Source: Luedemannella flava
Lineage (GTDB): Bacteria > Actinomycetota > Actinomycetes > Mycobacteriales > Micromonosporaceae
Direction of reading: 5' to 3'
Length of the DNA: 64,000 nt
Assembly: GCF_039528515.1 (NCBI RefSeq)
Contig: NZ_BAAALT010000059.1
Location: 59,606-123,605 of the forward strand
The position numbers were made by a program, and so were the translations under genes. This document shows, piece after piece, positions 1-9,396 of the stretch. Each line of letters begins with the position of its first letter. Position 1 is the stretch's first letter. The notes below the pieces were generated by a model. It saw nothing but the letters and a program-made list of their open reading frames with translations, ran no database searches and was not told the DNA's origin.

Positions 1-1688
1 TCGAACGGCCGCACGTGCTGGCCGGCGACCAGGACGTGCAGTCCCCGACGCTGCTGGGCCACCTCGGTGGGGGTGGCCGCGATGAAGGCACGCAGCCGCC
101 GCTTCTCCTTGGTGGTACCGGCCCGGTAGATCCGGTCCGGGTCGACGTTGAGGTCCTGCGGGTCCTTCTCCGGGGAGTACGCCGTCCAGCCCGACCGTCC
201 GCAGTGGCGGCAGTGGTTGGCGGGCAACAGGATCTGCCGCGCGTCGGCCACCACCAGGTCGGCCTCGGCCGGTTCGACACCCGGGTCGCGTGGCGGCTCG
301 CCGTACCAGCCGAAGGCCGGTGTGGCACTGACCGCGCGGCGAAGCCGTGACACCTGGCGTACCCACAGGTGTGTTTCGATGTTGAGCAGCGGCATGTGGG
401 GCTTGTCGGGGTTGCGGGCCTCCGACAGCAGCGCGATGAACCGGGCCAGGCCGGCCGCCGCGAGCGCGGGCTCCTTCTTGAAGGTCTCCCCCCAGTCCGG
501 GCCGGCGCCACGGCGGGGCAGGTAGTCCAGGATCTCCACAGGAGTACGCGGTCTGCCATCCAGCACGGCGAGGACCGCCTGGGTGAGCTTGTGGTGACGC
601 AGGCCCCGCCCCAGCACCACCGGGTCGATATCGTCGCTGCCGAGCACGGCGCGCGCGATGCGTACCAGGGCCTCGGGTTGAAGGGCCGGGTCGGGAATGG
701 CCGCGAGGTCCTTCGGATGCGGGATGGGCAGACCGTAGTCGACCTCGCCGATGAACTCGTCAGGCCGGTAGCGGTCCTCCCCCACCACCGACTCGTCGTC
801 GAAGGTGGTCCCGAACACCTGCGCGGCCACCGCGCGGATCGCGTCGGCGGCGTCGGCGCTGTGTTTCGACGAACCGAGCGTTGCGGAGGTGGCGACCGGG
901 CAGATGGCGCCCAGCGGCTGTTCGGCGGTGCCACCGGCGGCGACGGCGGCGAGCCGGCGCAGCAACATCGCCACATCGGTGCCCTGGGCGCCGTCGTAGC
1001 TGTGAAACTCGTCGAGCACCACGTAGGCGAGGTCCGCGTTGGCCCACAGCGGCAGGTCGTCCGGGCGCTGCAGCAGCAGGTCGAGCATTTTGTAGTTGGT
1101 GATGAGAATGTCCGGCGGGTTGCGGCGGATCTCCGGCCGCTTGTTCAGCACGCGCTTGTAGTCGAAAGCAGGCACGTCGCCGATGTAGAGGCCGGCCGTC
1201 ACATCCGCGAGGTCCGGCTCCTCACGCAGGAGCTTGTCGATGCGCTCGGTCTGGTCGGTGGCGAGCGCGTTCATCGGGTAGAGCAGCACGGCCTTCACCC
1301 CGGCCTTGCCGGAACGACGGGCCCGCCGGCAGTGGTCCAGGATCGGGATGAGGAACGACTCCGTCTTGCCCGACCCGGTGCCGGTTGTCACCAGCGTCGG
1401 CTGTGCCGCGCTGCGCAGCGTGGACAGCCGCGCGAACGCCTTCGCCTGGTGACCGTAGGGCGTCCAGTCGCCGCCAGGCGCCCACTCCAGGTGCTGGCGC
1501 CAGTCGTCGGTCGCCAGCCGGAACGGCGTCCGGATCCGGATGTACGCCCCCCGGAAGATCCCCTGCTCAGGATGGGTCAGGAAAGCGGCCAACCCGCTGC
1601 GCATGGCACCATCAGTAAGCCCGAACGTGGTCGTGAGGTACTGCGTCAGGTTCGCCTTTAGTGACTCCGCCGCCAACGTCGGCCTCAT
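1..1688 (-). CDS. drmA: DISARM helicase DrmA, N-terminal part (cut by window edge)
   Basis: This is the first ~562 residues of a large DEAD/DEAH-type helicase; the remainder lies left of the window. I translated it directly from the minus strand. Motif I (GTGSGKTES) is at about residues 103-111 and the Walker B box (LDEFHS) at 225-230. A CxxC pair (CRHCGRSGW) lies near position 210. In DISARM, DrmA is the core helicase that works with DrmB to load on and process unmethylated phage DNA. The ATG at 1688 overlaps the stop of the upstream methylase as ATGA, so the two are translationally coupled. The assignment rests on gene order (drmD-drmMI-drmA) plus helicase motifs. A generic Lhr/YprA-like helicase is the alternative if no DUF1998 gene follows outside the window. 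Confidence 0.8.
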   Translation of the reverse strand, partial: MRPTLAAESLKANLTQYLTTTFGLTDGAMRSGLAAFLTHPEQGIFRGAYIRIRTPFRLATDDWRQHLEWAPGGDWTPYGHQAKAFARLSTLRSAAQPTLVTTGTGSGKTESFLIPILDHCRRARRSGKAGVKAVLLYPMNALATDQTERIDKLLREEPDLADVTAGLYIGDVPAFDYKRVLNKRPEIRRNPPDILITNYKMLDLLLQRPDDLPLWANADLAYVVLDEFHSYDGAQGTDVAMLLRRLAAVAAGGTAEQPLGAICPVATSATLGSSKHSADAADAIRAVAAQVFGTTFDDESVVGEDRYRPDEFIGEVDYGLPIPHPKDLAAIPDPALQPEALVRIARAVLGSDDIDPVVLGRGLRHHKLTQAVLAVLDGRPRTPVEILDYLPRRGAGPDWGETFKKEPALAAAGLARFIALLSEARNPDKPHMPLLNIETHLWVRQVSRLRRAVSATPAFGWYGEPPRDPGVEPAEADLVVADARQILLPANHCRHCGRSGWTAYSPEKDPQDLNVDPDRIYRAGTTKEKRRLRAFIAATPTEVAQQRRGLHVLVAGQHVRPF

Positions 1689-4600
1689 GAGGGCGTCCAG
1701 CCTGCGTCGATCGCGTCTTTCAGCCGCTTACTGAAGACCGCGTGCGCCTCGCGGTACTCCCACTCCCGATCCGCCTTGTAGAATGGCGGCGTGTAGCCTT
1801 CCGGCGGCTGGTGGCTTATAGGATCTTCTAGGTACGCCATTACCTCCGAGTACGTATCCTTCGTCTGACCAAAACCAAAGGCATTCGAATCAGCTGCAAT
1901 CCTGCGGCCATTGGAATCAAACCGCATACTTGCCTCGCGTTCCGTCAGAACTGAGTACCGGGCCCTAGCAATTGTTAGGAAATCCTCAACGTCCAATCCG
2001 AGCCAAACAGCTACCAGCGCATCGGTCTCCACAAGTGCGGCTCGGCGCTCCCAATCGCTTCGAAGCGGGGTGCGACGGTTCCATGCCTTGTCAACCTCGG
2101 CGAGAGGCTTAACGAGTTTCCATTCTAGCGCCCACCTTTCATCTGGCGACCAATGTTCGCGGAGCTCTCTCCAGACGTTCCCATACGCATCTGTAATGCA
2201 ATTAAGACGAAGCGTCCGAAGCAATAATGGGGAAGCAAGGGGATGATCGCGATCGCCAACTGGCATAGCAATGGCATCAGACACATCGAGGTTCGCTTTG
2301 CCTGTGATCTTGACGATGTAATCAAGAGGAAGAGATGCCCAGAAGCCTGCCGCCAGAACGGTCGCACATACATCAGGCAGGGCCAAACTTCGAATTGAAT
2401 CGATGTGCGCCGGCCCTGGCGGCATGAGCGCTGCAAACAGCGACCATACCGCACTCTTCGGATCGATCATCTTGCGCCACACAAGACGGTAGTGAGCCGT
2501 ATAACGCCTTTCGTTCCATACATCCTGAGCCGCACGAGTGACGGCCTCATCACCGGACAAGACATAGTTTGTAAATGGAACATAGTCGTCCGAGACAGAT
2601 TCGAGATCGACCAAGTCCCAATCATTGTTGCTCAAGTAAGGCACCCGAGGTCGTTTTGAAATCGGCGCGCCTGCCGCGAAATGTGGTCCTTGTAACACTA
2701 CCTCTGTCAATTTCGGCGGTTGACCCTGGTCCCATCGTATTAGGCCCGTCTTTTTTGCATTCCCCTCGTGATAACCAGGGCTAATCCAGTGCGTGAGACT
2801 ACGAAGGCGCCGCCTCCAGGAAGCAAGCTTGGCGATCGCTTCATCCTCAGCCAGCGTTATCGGTGAAAGCGTGGGCGCACGTTCAACGTCATCATCCGCA
2901 ACATTGACAAGGTTCTGCCAAACGCGAAGTCGATCTCGATTTACCTCGACGACCCGCGCCAAGTGAGGCCTTTGATCCCACGCACCTCGATAGCGATAGC
3001 CTGGAGCGGCTCCCTCGCCACTGTGCTCTAAGGACGACACGATCAAATCTGGCGAAAACAGCCAGGATAGATGAGCAAATGAAATATCCCTTGGACTACC
3101 GTAAATGTGAAGTCCAAACGTCTTATTATCATGAATCTCGGGGAAAAGCTTCAGCTTGTTTATGAAATTGGCGTGCAGTCTAAGGCGTCGGTATGCGACC
3201 GATCTTATGTCACCTTCCTTTGTGCCGCTAAAGTGTGTATCCGGGTGGATTAGCCCAACTGCGCCCTCCCCTCGAGCGTTCCGCCAAGTTTGTAGCATAA
3301 AGACACGATAGAGATCTGTTTGCGTTCCCGATAGCAATGGATAGATACTGGACGCTCCTAAAAAGGCAGAGTCCGCAGAGCTGGCCGTAAGCGCTGAACG
3401 CATGTAATCGGCTACATTCGGGGAAGCCAACAAACCTTGCTTCCTTTTGCTCTTCTCTGCCTGCGGTACACGCTCTTTGAGCACTAGCCAGGGATCGTGC
3501 TCCCCGAGAACGATCTCGTCCTTCCAGATGGGACGGACCCAGGGTGGGTTGCCGACTTGAAGGTCGTAGCCGCCACGGGCGAATGCCTGAGCGAAGTGCA
3601 ACTCCCAGTGAAAGAATGCCTGATCGTCGGCGATCAACGACGCGGTGGTCAGCCAGGGGAAGCGATCGGCGAGGTCAGTCTCGCGGTCCATGACCATAAG
3701 GCCAGGCAGGTCTTCTTCGAAATGCTCCAACTGGGCGAGCGTTTCGAACTCGGCGTGCAAGGAGTCCAGCGGGATGTCGTGGCGGCCGAGCATCGCTTCG
3801 AGAAAATCGATCCAATCGTCCAGGTTGGCGAGGGGCACCTGTGGGCGCATAGGGACCGCCCGCTTGCGGGCGCGTTTGCCGATCTGCTTTCCGGGACTCG
3901 GCAGAGTCAACGGTTCGGTGATGCCCAGGTCCAGGGTGCCCTGCTCGGCGTAGACGACCTCATGCACCGGCTCTTCCACGAGCCACGTAACGACAGGACC
4001 TGATCCGTAGTCAGATGCTGTCCCGTCCAGCATCGCGACCTTGTCCAGCGGCCAGAACCAAAGCGCGCACCAAGTGTCCATCACGGTCTTCAGCCGCCAG
4101 TAGGGCGTACTCGTGGAGGTCAGGTCTTCGAGAATTTTCTCGCGCGGCACAGCGTCTAGCGGAACAAGCGGCAGGTCGTCAGCTCCCCAGACCCTGATGT
4201 CGCGGCGAATCTCCCGCTCCGAGATCTCCAGCCGACGCAGCACCAGCTTCCACAGGTACTCGACCCGGCGGGACAGGGTCTGCAACCGCTGCACTTGACT
4301 ATTCTTGACTTTGGCTGTAGGCGTGCGCAGCATGGTTTTGCGCCACGCGCTCAAGCGAGCAGCCTCCTCGGGCGCGAGGTTTTTTGCCTCCTTGTTGCCA
4401 GCCACCACTCCCCACCCGTCGGCGGGCAGCAGGAAGTGGTGGATCACTCCATCGGGGATGTCGCCATCGCACAGCTTGTGCTCGGCCGGCGCCGCCTTCA
4501 GCCACGACCTGTCGGCCACCTGCGCGGGCTCGTAGGTTTTGCGGCCGCAGCCGATGAGTGAGTTGCCTCGCTGCAGGTGGAGACCGAACCACGGCGCCTG

Positions 4601-6622
4601 CAGCCCCGGGTGCATGGTGTTGAGCCACAGCGATACCTCGGCCAGCTCGACCGCGGTGCGGTTCAGGTCGACGCCGTAGCAGTTGTGCAGCGCAATGTAC
4701 GCCTTGACCCGCTGCAGCTCCTCCGCGTACTTCTCCGGGTCGAGCGTCTCGCCGCGCTCCTTCTGCGCCCGGCGCAGGTACTCGGCGGCCACCTGGTTGA
4801 TGGCCTCGTTGAGGAACGCGCCGGAGCCGAGCGCCGGCTCACAAATCGTCCAGTCGAGTAGTTCCCGGGCGGCAACCTCGCGGCCCTCCTCCTCCAGGCG
4901 GTACTTCAGCGCCAACTGGACGGTGACCTCGGTGAGGGACTGCGGGGTGTAGTAGGAGGCGCTGATCTGCCGGTCGCGGCCGGCCAGACGGTAGACGAAT
5001 GCGCCCTTGGGGTAGCGCACCCGGCTGCGCACGCCGGTCTCGGGGTCCTCGCGCTCGACGAAAACCTCGGCCGGGTATTCCTCCACTTTGGATGACGGGA
5101 TCATCCAGGAGCCGCTTTCGGGATTAGCTCGCTTCAGTTGCTTGTCATACTTCGCGACCTCGTACAGCTCCTCGGCGGCGATGAACCCGGTGTAGGACAT
5201 GAGGCCCTCATACACCGCGCCGAGCTGGTTGATGCCCAACTGGGCGTAGGAGATGAAGCCGCCCCGGCCCTTCTTCTTGCCCCGCGCGATCATCAACCAG
5301 CGCAGCACCTGGTGCAGGCAGGCGTTGCGCAGCCGGGTGTCGATCGGCGGCGCGGTCGGGTTGTCGTCGGCGTCCGGGTGCGGGATGGCCCGGCCGATGA
5401 GTCGGGTCCTCTCCGGCAGGAACAGGTCCGAGCGCAGCGGCTCGAACCGGATGCCCTCGCTCTCCGAGGTCTCGCGGGCGACCTCTGCGCCACCGCGGGG
5501 GTTGTGCCCCTCGTTGACCATCCGGAACAGCAGGTCCAACGACTCGTACAGGTGGAAGCCCTGCCCGGCGGACTCGCTGACCAGCTTGCGGGAGGCGACC
5601 TCGCCGAGCCTGGCCAGGCTGTAGCCCTCGGTGTACTCCGGATTGTTGGTCGGCAGCACGCCGAGTTCGGGGCGGGCCTCGGCGTAGAGCAGGAACAGGA
5701 TCCGGTAGAGGTAACGCAGGGACTCCCGGGCCAGTTCCTTGCCCAGCTCTGCAGGGTCCATGAGCTGTTCGGGCTGCACACCGGCCTCGCGCAACCGGGC
5801 CAGCACCTCGTTCGCGATGAGCTCGACCGACATGCGCAGACCCTCGCGCAGCTCGGTGGACACGCCGACGGCGTGCTGGCGGGAGCCCTCGCGCAGGGCG
5901 GCGAGCGGCTCGGCGCCGCCCTCCGGTGGCGGACGAAGCGCCTCGGCGGCGAAGAGCGCAGCGATGATGTCGAGTTCGCCGCCGACCGTGGTGTCGTTTC
6001 GGCCGAACGCGATGTCCAGGCTCACCGCGAGGTAGCGGCCCTCGAACCAGGACAGACGGTCGGCCAGGATCACCACGGCGCCGCTGAGAATCACCACGTA
6101 TCGCGGCGGCTGGTCGTCGCCGCGCAGCAGGTACGACGCGAGCGCCGACGCGGTGTCCAGGGCCTTGTTGTCGACGGTCAGCGGGTCAAGGAGCCGGCCG
6201 GCCTCGTCGGGGTCGGCGGCCGCGTCGGCATCGGTGGCCCAGCCGGACTCGATGACAACGATGCCGGGCTCGCTGTACACGACCGAAATCGTGTTCTCCT
6301 GGCCGGCGCGTTCCACCACAAGGGACTGTGGCTCGGTCTCGGGCGTGGCCACGAAGCCGAGCCCGGCCAGGATCTCCCGGTGCAGTTCGCGCAGCTTCTC
6401 CTCGTGCTTGGGGCTCTCCGGGTCGAGTTCGACCAGCTCGCCCTTGAGCCCGTTGTAGACACGGCGCAGCGCCCGCAGCCGGGTACGTGGCGTTGTGGTG
6501 TCGTGCCGTTCGGCCTCGCTCCACTGCTTGGCGGCATTGGCCTTCACGTCGCCGGGCAGCTTCTCGGCGAGAAAGTGGGCGGAGAGGTACTCGCCCCGGT
6601 TGGTGAGTGAGTCGAGGTTCAC
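1685..6622 (-). CDS. drmMI: DISARM class 1 adenine-specific DNA methylase DrmMI
   Basis: A 1645-aa N6-adenine methyltransferase of the PglX/DrmMI size class. The SAM-binding motif I (CEPALGSGAF) is at about 594-603 and catalytic motif IV (NPPW) at 1025-1028. The roughly 420-residue gap between them is a long insertion, as is usual for this group. In DISARM the methylase marks host DNA as self so that the helicase complex spares it. The GTG start at 6622 overlaps the drmD stop as GTGA. The C-terminal third, roughly residues 1047-1607 (bases 1800-3480), is clearly richer in A+T than the rest and probably contains the target-recognition domain; see findings. Alternative name: BREX-type PglX, but the drmD and drmA neighbours favour DISARM. 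Confidence 0.85.
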   Translation of the reverse strand: MNLDSLTNRGEYLSAHFLAEKLPGDVKANAAKQWSEAERHDTTTPRTRLRALRRVYNGLKGELVELDPESPKHEEKLRELHREILAGLGFVATPETEPQSLVVERAGQENTISVVYSEPGIVVIESGWATDADAAADPDEAGRLLDPLTVDNKALDTASALASYLLRGDDQPPRYVVILSGAVVILADRLSWFEGRYLAVSLDIAFGRNDTTVGGELDIIAALFAAEALRPPPEGGAEPLAALREGSRQHAVGVSTELREGLRMSVELIANEVLARLREAGVQPEQLMDPAELGKELARESLRYLYRILFLLYAEARPELGVLPTNNPEYTEGYSLARLGEVASRKLVSESAGQGFHLYESLDLLFRMVNEGHNPRGGAEVARETSESEGIRFEPLRSDLFLPERTRLIGRAIPHPDADDNPTAPPIDTRLRNACLHQVLRWLMIARGKKKGRGGFISYAQLGINQLGAVYEGLMSYTGFIAAEELYEVAKYDKQLKRANPESGSWMIPSSKVEEYPAEVFVEREDPETGVRSRVRYPKGAFVYRLAGRDRQISASYYTPQSLTEVTVQLALKYRLEEEGREVAARELLDWTICEPALGSGAFLNEAINQVAAEYLRRAQKERGETLDPEKYAEELQRVKAYIALHNCYGVDLNRTAVELAEVSLWLNTMHPGLQAPWFGLHLQRGNSLIGCGRKTYEPAQVADRSWLKAAPAEHKLCDGDIPDGVIHHFLLPADGWGVVAGNKEAKNLAPEEAARLSAWRKTMLRTPTAKVKNSQVQRLQTLSRRVEYLWKLVLRRLEISEREIRRDIRVWGADDLPLVPLDAVPREKILEDLTSTSTPYWRLKTVMDTWCALWFWPLDKVAMLDGTASDYGSGPVVTWLVEEPVHEVVYAEQGTLDLGITEPLTLPSPGKQIGKRARKRAVPMRPQVPLANLDDWIDFLEAMLGRHDIPLDSLHAEFETLAQLEHFEEDLPGLMVMDRETDLADRFPWLTTASLIADDQAFFHWELHFAQAFARGGYDLQVGNPPWVRPIWKDEIVLGEHDPWLVLKERVPQAEKSKRKQGLLASPNVADYMRSALTASSADSAFLGASSIYPLLSGTQTDLYRVFMLQTWRNARGEGAVGLIHPDTHFSGTKEGDIRSVAYRRLRLHANFINKLKLFPEIHDNKTFGLHIYGSPRDISFAHLSWLFSPDLIVSSLEHSGEGAAPGYRYRGAWDQRPHLARVVEVNRDRLRVWQNLVNVADDDVERAPTLSPITLAEDEAIAKLASWRRRLRSLTHWISPGYHEGNAKKTGLIRWDQGQPPKLTEVVLQGPHFAAGAPISKRPRVPYLSNNDWDLVDLESVSDDYVPFTNYVLSGDEAVTRAAQDVWNERRYTAHYRLVWRKMIDPKSAVWSLFAALMPPGPAHIDSIRSLALPDVCATVLAAGFWASLPLDYIVKITGKANLDVSDAIAMPVGDRDHPLASPLLLRTLRLNCITDAYGNVWRELREHWSPDERWALEWKLVKPLAEVDKAWNRRTPLRSDWERRAALVETDALVAVWLGLDVEDFLTIARARYSVLTEREASMRFDSNGRRIAADSNAFGFGQTKDTYSEVMAYLEDPISHQPPEGYTPPFYKADREWEYREAHAVFSKRLKDAIDAGWTPS

Positions 6623-9396
6623 TTGTCTCCCCCGTCCAGCACGGCGAGCAGGCGCAGCAACGGTTCTCCCGTGGTCTCCAGCCGGTCTACCAGGTCGCGC
6701 TGCTCGGTGGCGGTGCCCCGGACCCGTTCGTCGCGACGGGCGCGTAGCGGCGCGGGGGTGGCGTCTTCCAGGAGGCTGGCCTGTTCCCAGCGGGCCAGGC
6801 GTTGCCTGTAGATCCGCAGAGGCTCCTCCACCCGCTCGTCCCAGTCGGCCCGGCGTTTGACCAAATGATCGCGGGCGACCTCGATTGCGGTCGGCACGAG
6901 CCGTTGCAGGTCCGCGAGGTCGGCCGGCTGGTTGGGGTTCGGCATGGTGGGGCCGATCCCGGCCTGGGCCAGTACCTCAGGAATGGGCCGCACCACAGGC
7001 GCGTCGGGCAGGCCGGAGACGGCCATCCACTCCACCACGGTCGGCTGGCCGAGGCGGTTGCAGTAAATACCCTGTACCAGGAAGACCGGCTCGTCGACCT
7101 TCGTCCGCAGCACGGGAGCCTGCTGGCGGCCGAGCTTCACGAGCACCTTGTCGACCAGCCAGTCGATCACGGGGTGCACGTCGGAGAGGAACCCGATCTC
7201 CGGCCAGATGGTCGTCTTGCTCTTGCGCGCCTCTTCCAGCTTGCGGGCCGCGAGTTGGACGTCGAAAGTCAGCTTGATGCGAAGGTTCTCGCCCTCGCGC
7301 TGCTTGGCCAGGTAGCTGCGCGGCAGGTCGAGCAGCCGGCGCTCGAGGTCCTTGGGCGCGTTGAACGCGATCAGCTCGTCCTCGCGGCGCAGGTCGATGG
7401 TCTCGCCGTACTGTCCGAACAGCTCCCGCAGCGCCTCATCCAGGAAGCCCTCGGTCGACGGGAACAGCGTCGGCAGCTCCACCGTGGTCACATCGGGCGC
7501 GGCCGGAGTGTCGCTCACCCCGCCCATCAACGCGTCGAACTGGTCGGGCTCGCTCTCCTCGATGAACTGCTCGACGGTCCGACCGCGCAGCAGGCTCTGC
7601 ACCAGCCGCTCCTCTTCGACCTTCGCGTCGTAAAGGCCCGTGACCGTCTCGGCCGTGCCCAGGCTGCGGTGCGCCGCCTCCTCCTTGAGGAGCAGCTTCT
7701 CCGCGACCGCGCGGTCGTCGAGCGCGTCGGCCGTCCGCGAGGTGAGGATCATCGCGCGGAACTGGGGCTCGTGCGCTTGGCCGTACCGGTCGATGCGCCC
7801 GTTGCGCTGCTCGATGCGGATGAGACTCCACGGGATGTCGAAGTGCACCAAGTGATGGCATTCGCTGTGAAGATTTACGCCTTCAGACGCCACATCGCTA
7901 GTGAACAGCAGCCGCACCGGGTTACCAGCAAGGTTGAACGCCTCCATGAGCGCCTGTTTGGTGACGTCGGGTAGCCCACCCTCCATCATCCGCACCGCGT
8001 CGCTGTCGTTCGGGAAGCCGAGCAGCCGGGGCACGGTATCGGTGAGCCACTTCAACGTGCATACCCGTTCAGAAAAGACCACGGCCCGCACATGACCACC
8101 CGGCTTGACACCGATCTCCCTGAGGTATGCCACGAGGGCGGCCAGCTTGGCCGAGTCCTCGTCGGTGATCTTCTCGGCGAGCCCGCGCAGGGTCAGCAGA
8201 TCCGTGCGTTCGGCGGCGTCGGCGTTGCGCAGGCGGGCGTCCACCGATTCGATCAGCGCACGATGCGACGAGAGAAAAGCTTTGATCAACGTGTACGGGA
8301 AGAGCCTGTCCCGCCCCGTCGCCCCTGCCCGCTGCAACCAGGTCGTGGTCAGCTCGCCGAACACCGCCTCTTCCGCAGGCGTGGCCGGGCAGTGCACGGG
8401 CACCGAGGGCCCACGGTCGGCCCACTTGTCGCCGATCTGGTCGCGGACCTCCGGATTGATCTTCGTCCGGCGGATGTAGAGGTGGTCGATGTCGGCTGCC
8501 GAGTAGTTGTCCTGGTCGGCGATGGCCGCTGGGTCGAGCATGTTCACCAGCTCGGCGAAGGACCGCTTGTCGCCGTTGTGCGGCGTCGCGCTGGCGAGAA
8601 TGAAAGCGTCGGTGCGCGGGGAGAGCCGTTGCGCAAGCTTGTTGCGTTGGCTGCCCTTCGTGATGAGGTTGTGCGACTCGTCAATGACCACCGCGTCCCA
8701 GCGGATCGCGTCGAGGTGGTGGCCGTACTGCCCGGAGTCCTTGAGCGTGTCGACCGAGATGATGACCCGCTTGAAGTACGTGAACGGGTTACGCCCGGCC
8801 GGGATCTCCTGCTGCACCCGCTGGATGCCCACCGAGTCCAGCCGCACCAGTGGAATCGAGAACCGGGTCCACAGCTCATGCTGGAACTGCTCGAGCACAT
8901 GCTGCGGGGTGACCACGAGGAGCCGCTCGCCGCGCCCACGCCGGATCAGTTCAGCCAGCAGCAGACCGATCTCCAGTGTCTTCCCGAGCCCCACCACGTC
9001 GGCGATGAGCACCCGTGGACGCAGGGCTTTGAGGGCCAGCTCCGCGGGGCGGGTCTGGTAGGTCAGCTTGTCCCGGAGGAACCCACCGGATAGCGCGAGG
9101 CCGGTCTCACTGCGCGGCAACGGGGTGCGGCGCAGCACCGCCTCGAGATACAGCCGGCTGCGTCGGAAGTTCGGCGTGTCGTCTGGGACCAGGGTGGTGT
9201 CCTCGGGTCGGAGCAGCTTCACGTTGTCGATCTTGTCGAAGAACGTGGCGGGGTCGTCGAGCACCAGCTCGGAAACGCCGACGGCCTGCAGCTTGAAGCC
9301 GTCGTTGTCGGTGGGCGTGGCGGAGCGGACCAGCCACTCCTCGTCGCGTACCTCGATGCGTGCGCCTGGTGCGTACGTGGTCTGTTCGGTGGTCAC
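6619..9396 (-). CDS. drmD: DISARM SNF2-family helicase DrmD
   Basis: A 925-aa SNF2/RapA-like ATPase. Motif I (DVVGLGKTLE) is at 133-142, motif II (DESH) at 239-242 and motif III (SATPHNG) at 269-275. The second lobe carries a motif V-like ASEGVNLH and an arginine-finger motif VI (QRNGRIDRYGQ). DrmD with an adenine methylase defines class 1 DISARM, as opposed to DrmE with a cytosine methylase in class 2. It is predicted to translocate on double-stranded DNA and act upstream of the DrmA/DrmB core. It starts at GTG 9396, overlapping the kinase stop as GTGA, and its own stop overlaps the drmMI start. No frameshift or missing helicase motif was seen. Confidence 0.87.
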   Translation of the reverse strand: MTTEQTTYAPGARIEVRDEEWLVRSATPTDNDGFKLQAVGVSELVLDDPATFFDKIDNVKLLRPEDTTLVPDDTPNFRRSRLYLEAVLRRTPLPRSETGLALSGGFLRDKLTYQTRPAELALKALRPRVLIADVVGLGKTLEIGLLLAELIRRGRGERLLVVTPQHVLEQFQHELWTRFSIPLVRLDSVGIQRVQQEIPAGRNPFTYFKRVIISVDTLKDSGQYGHHLDAIRWDAVVIDESHNLITKGSQRNKLAQRLSPRTDAFILASATPHNGDKRSFAELVNMLDPAAIADQDNYSAADIDHLYIRRTKINPEVRDQIGDKWADRGPSVPVHCPATPAEEAVFGELTTTWLQRAGATGRDRLFPYTLIKAFLSSHRALIESVDARLRNADAAERTDLLTLRGLAEKITDEDSAKLAALVAYLREIGVKPGGHVRAVVFSERVCTLKWLTDTVPRLLGFPNDSDAVRMMEGGLPDVTKQALMEAFNLAGNPVRLLFTSDVASEGVNLHSECHHLVHFDIPWSLIRIEQRNGRIDRYGQAHEPQFRAMILTSRTADALDDRAVAEKLLLKEEAAHRSLGTAETVTGLYDAKVEEERLVQSLLRGRTVEQFIEESEPDQFDALMGGVSDTPAAPDVTTVELPTLFPSTEGFLDEALRELFGQYGETIDLRREDELIAFNAPKDLERRLLDLPRSYLAKQREGENLRIKLTFDVQLAARKLEEARKSKTTIWPEIGFLSDVHPVIDWLVDKVLVKLGRQQAPVLRTKVDEPVFLVQGIYCNRLGQPTVVEWMAVSGLPDAPVVRPIPEVLAQAGIGPTMPNPNQPADLADLQRLVPTAIEVARDHLVKRRADWDERVEEPLRIYRQRLARWEQASLLEDATPAPLRARRDERVRGTATEQRDLVDRLETTGEPLLRLLAVLDGGDK

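Noticed and set aside
369..1661. 430-codon plus-strand open frame
   Set aside because: Shadow of drmA, whose minus-strand frame carries helicase motifs.
5138..6610. 490-codon plus-strand open frame
   Set aside because: Antisense to drmMI; composition follows the third-position bias of the real gene and no family is visible.
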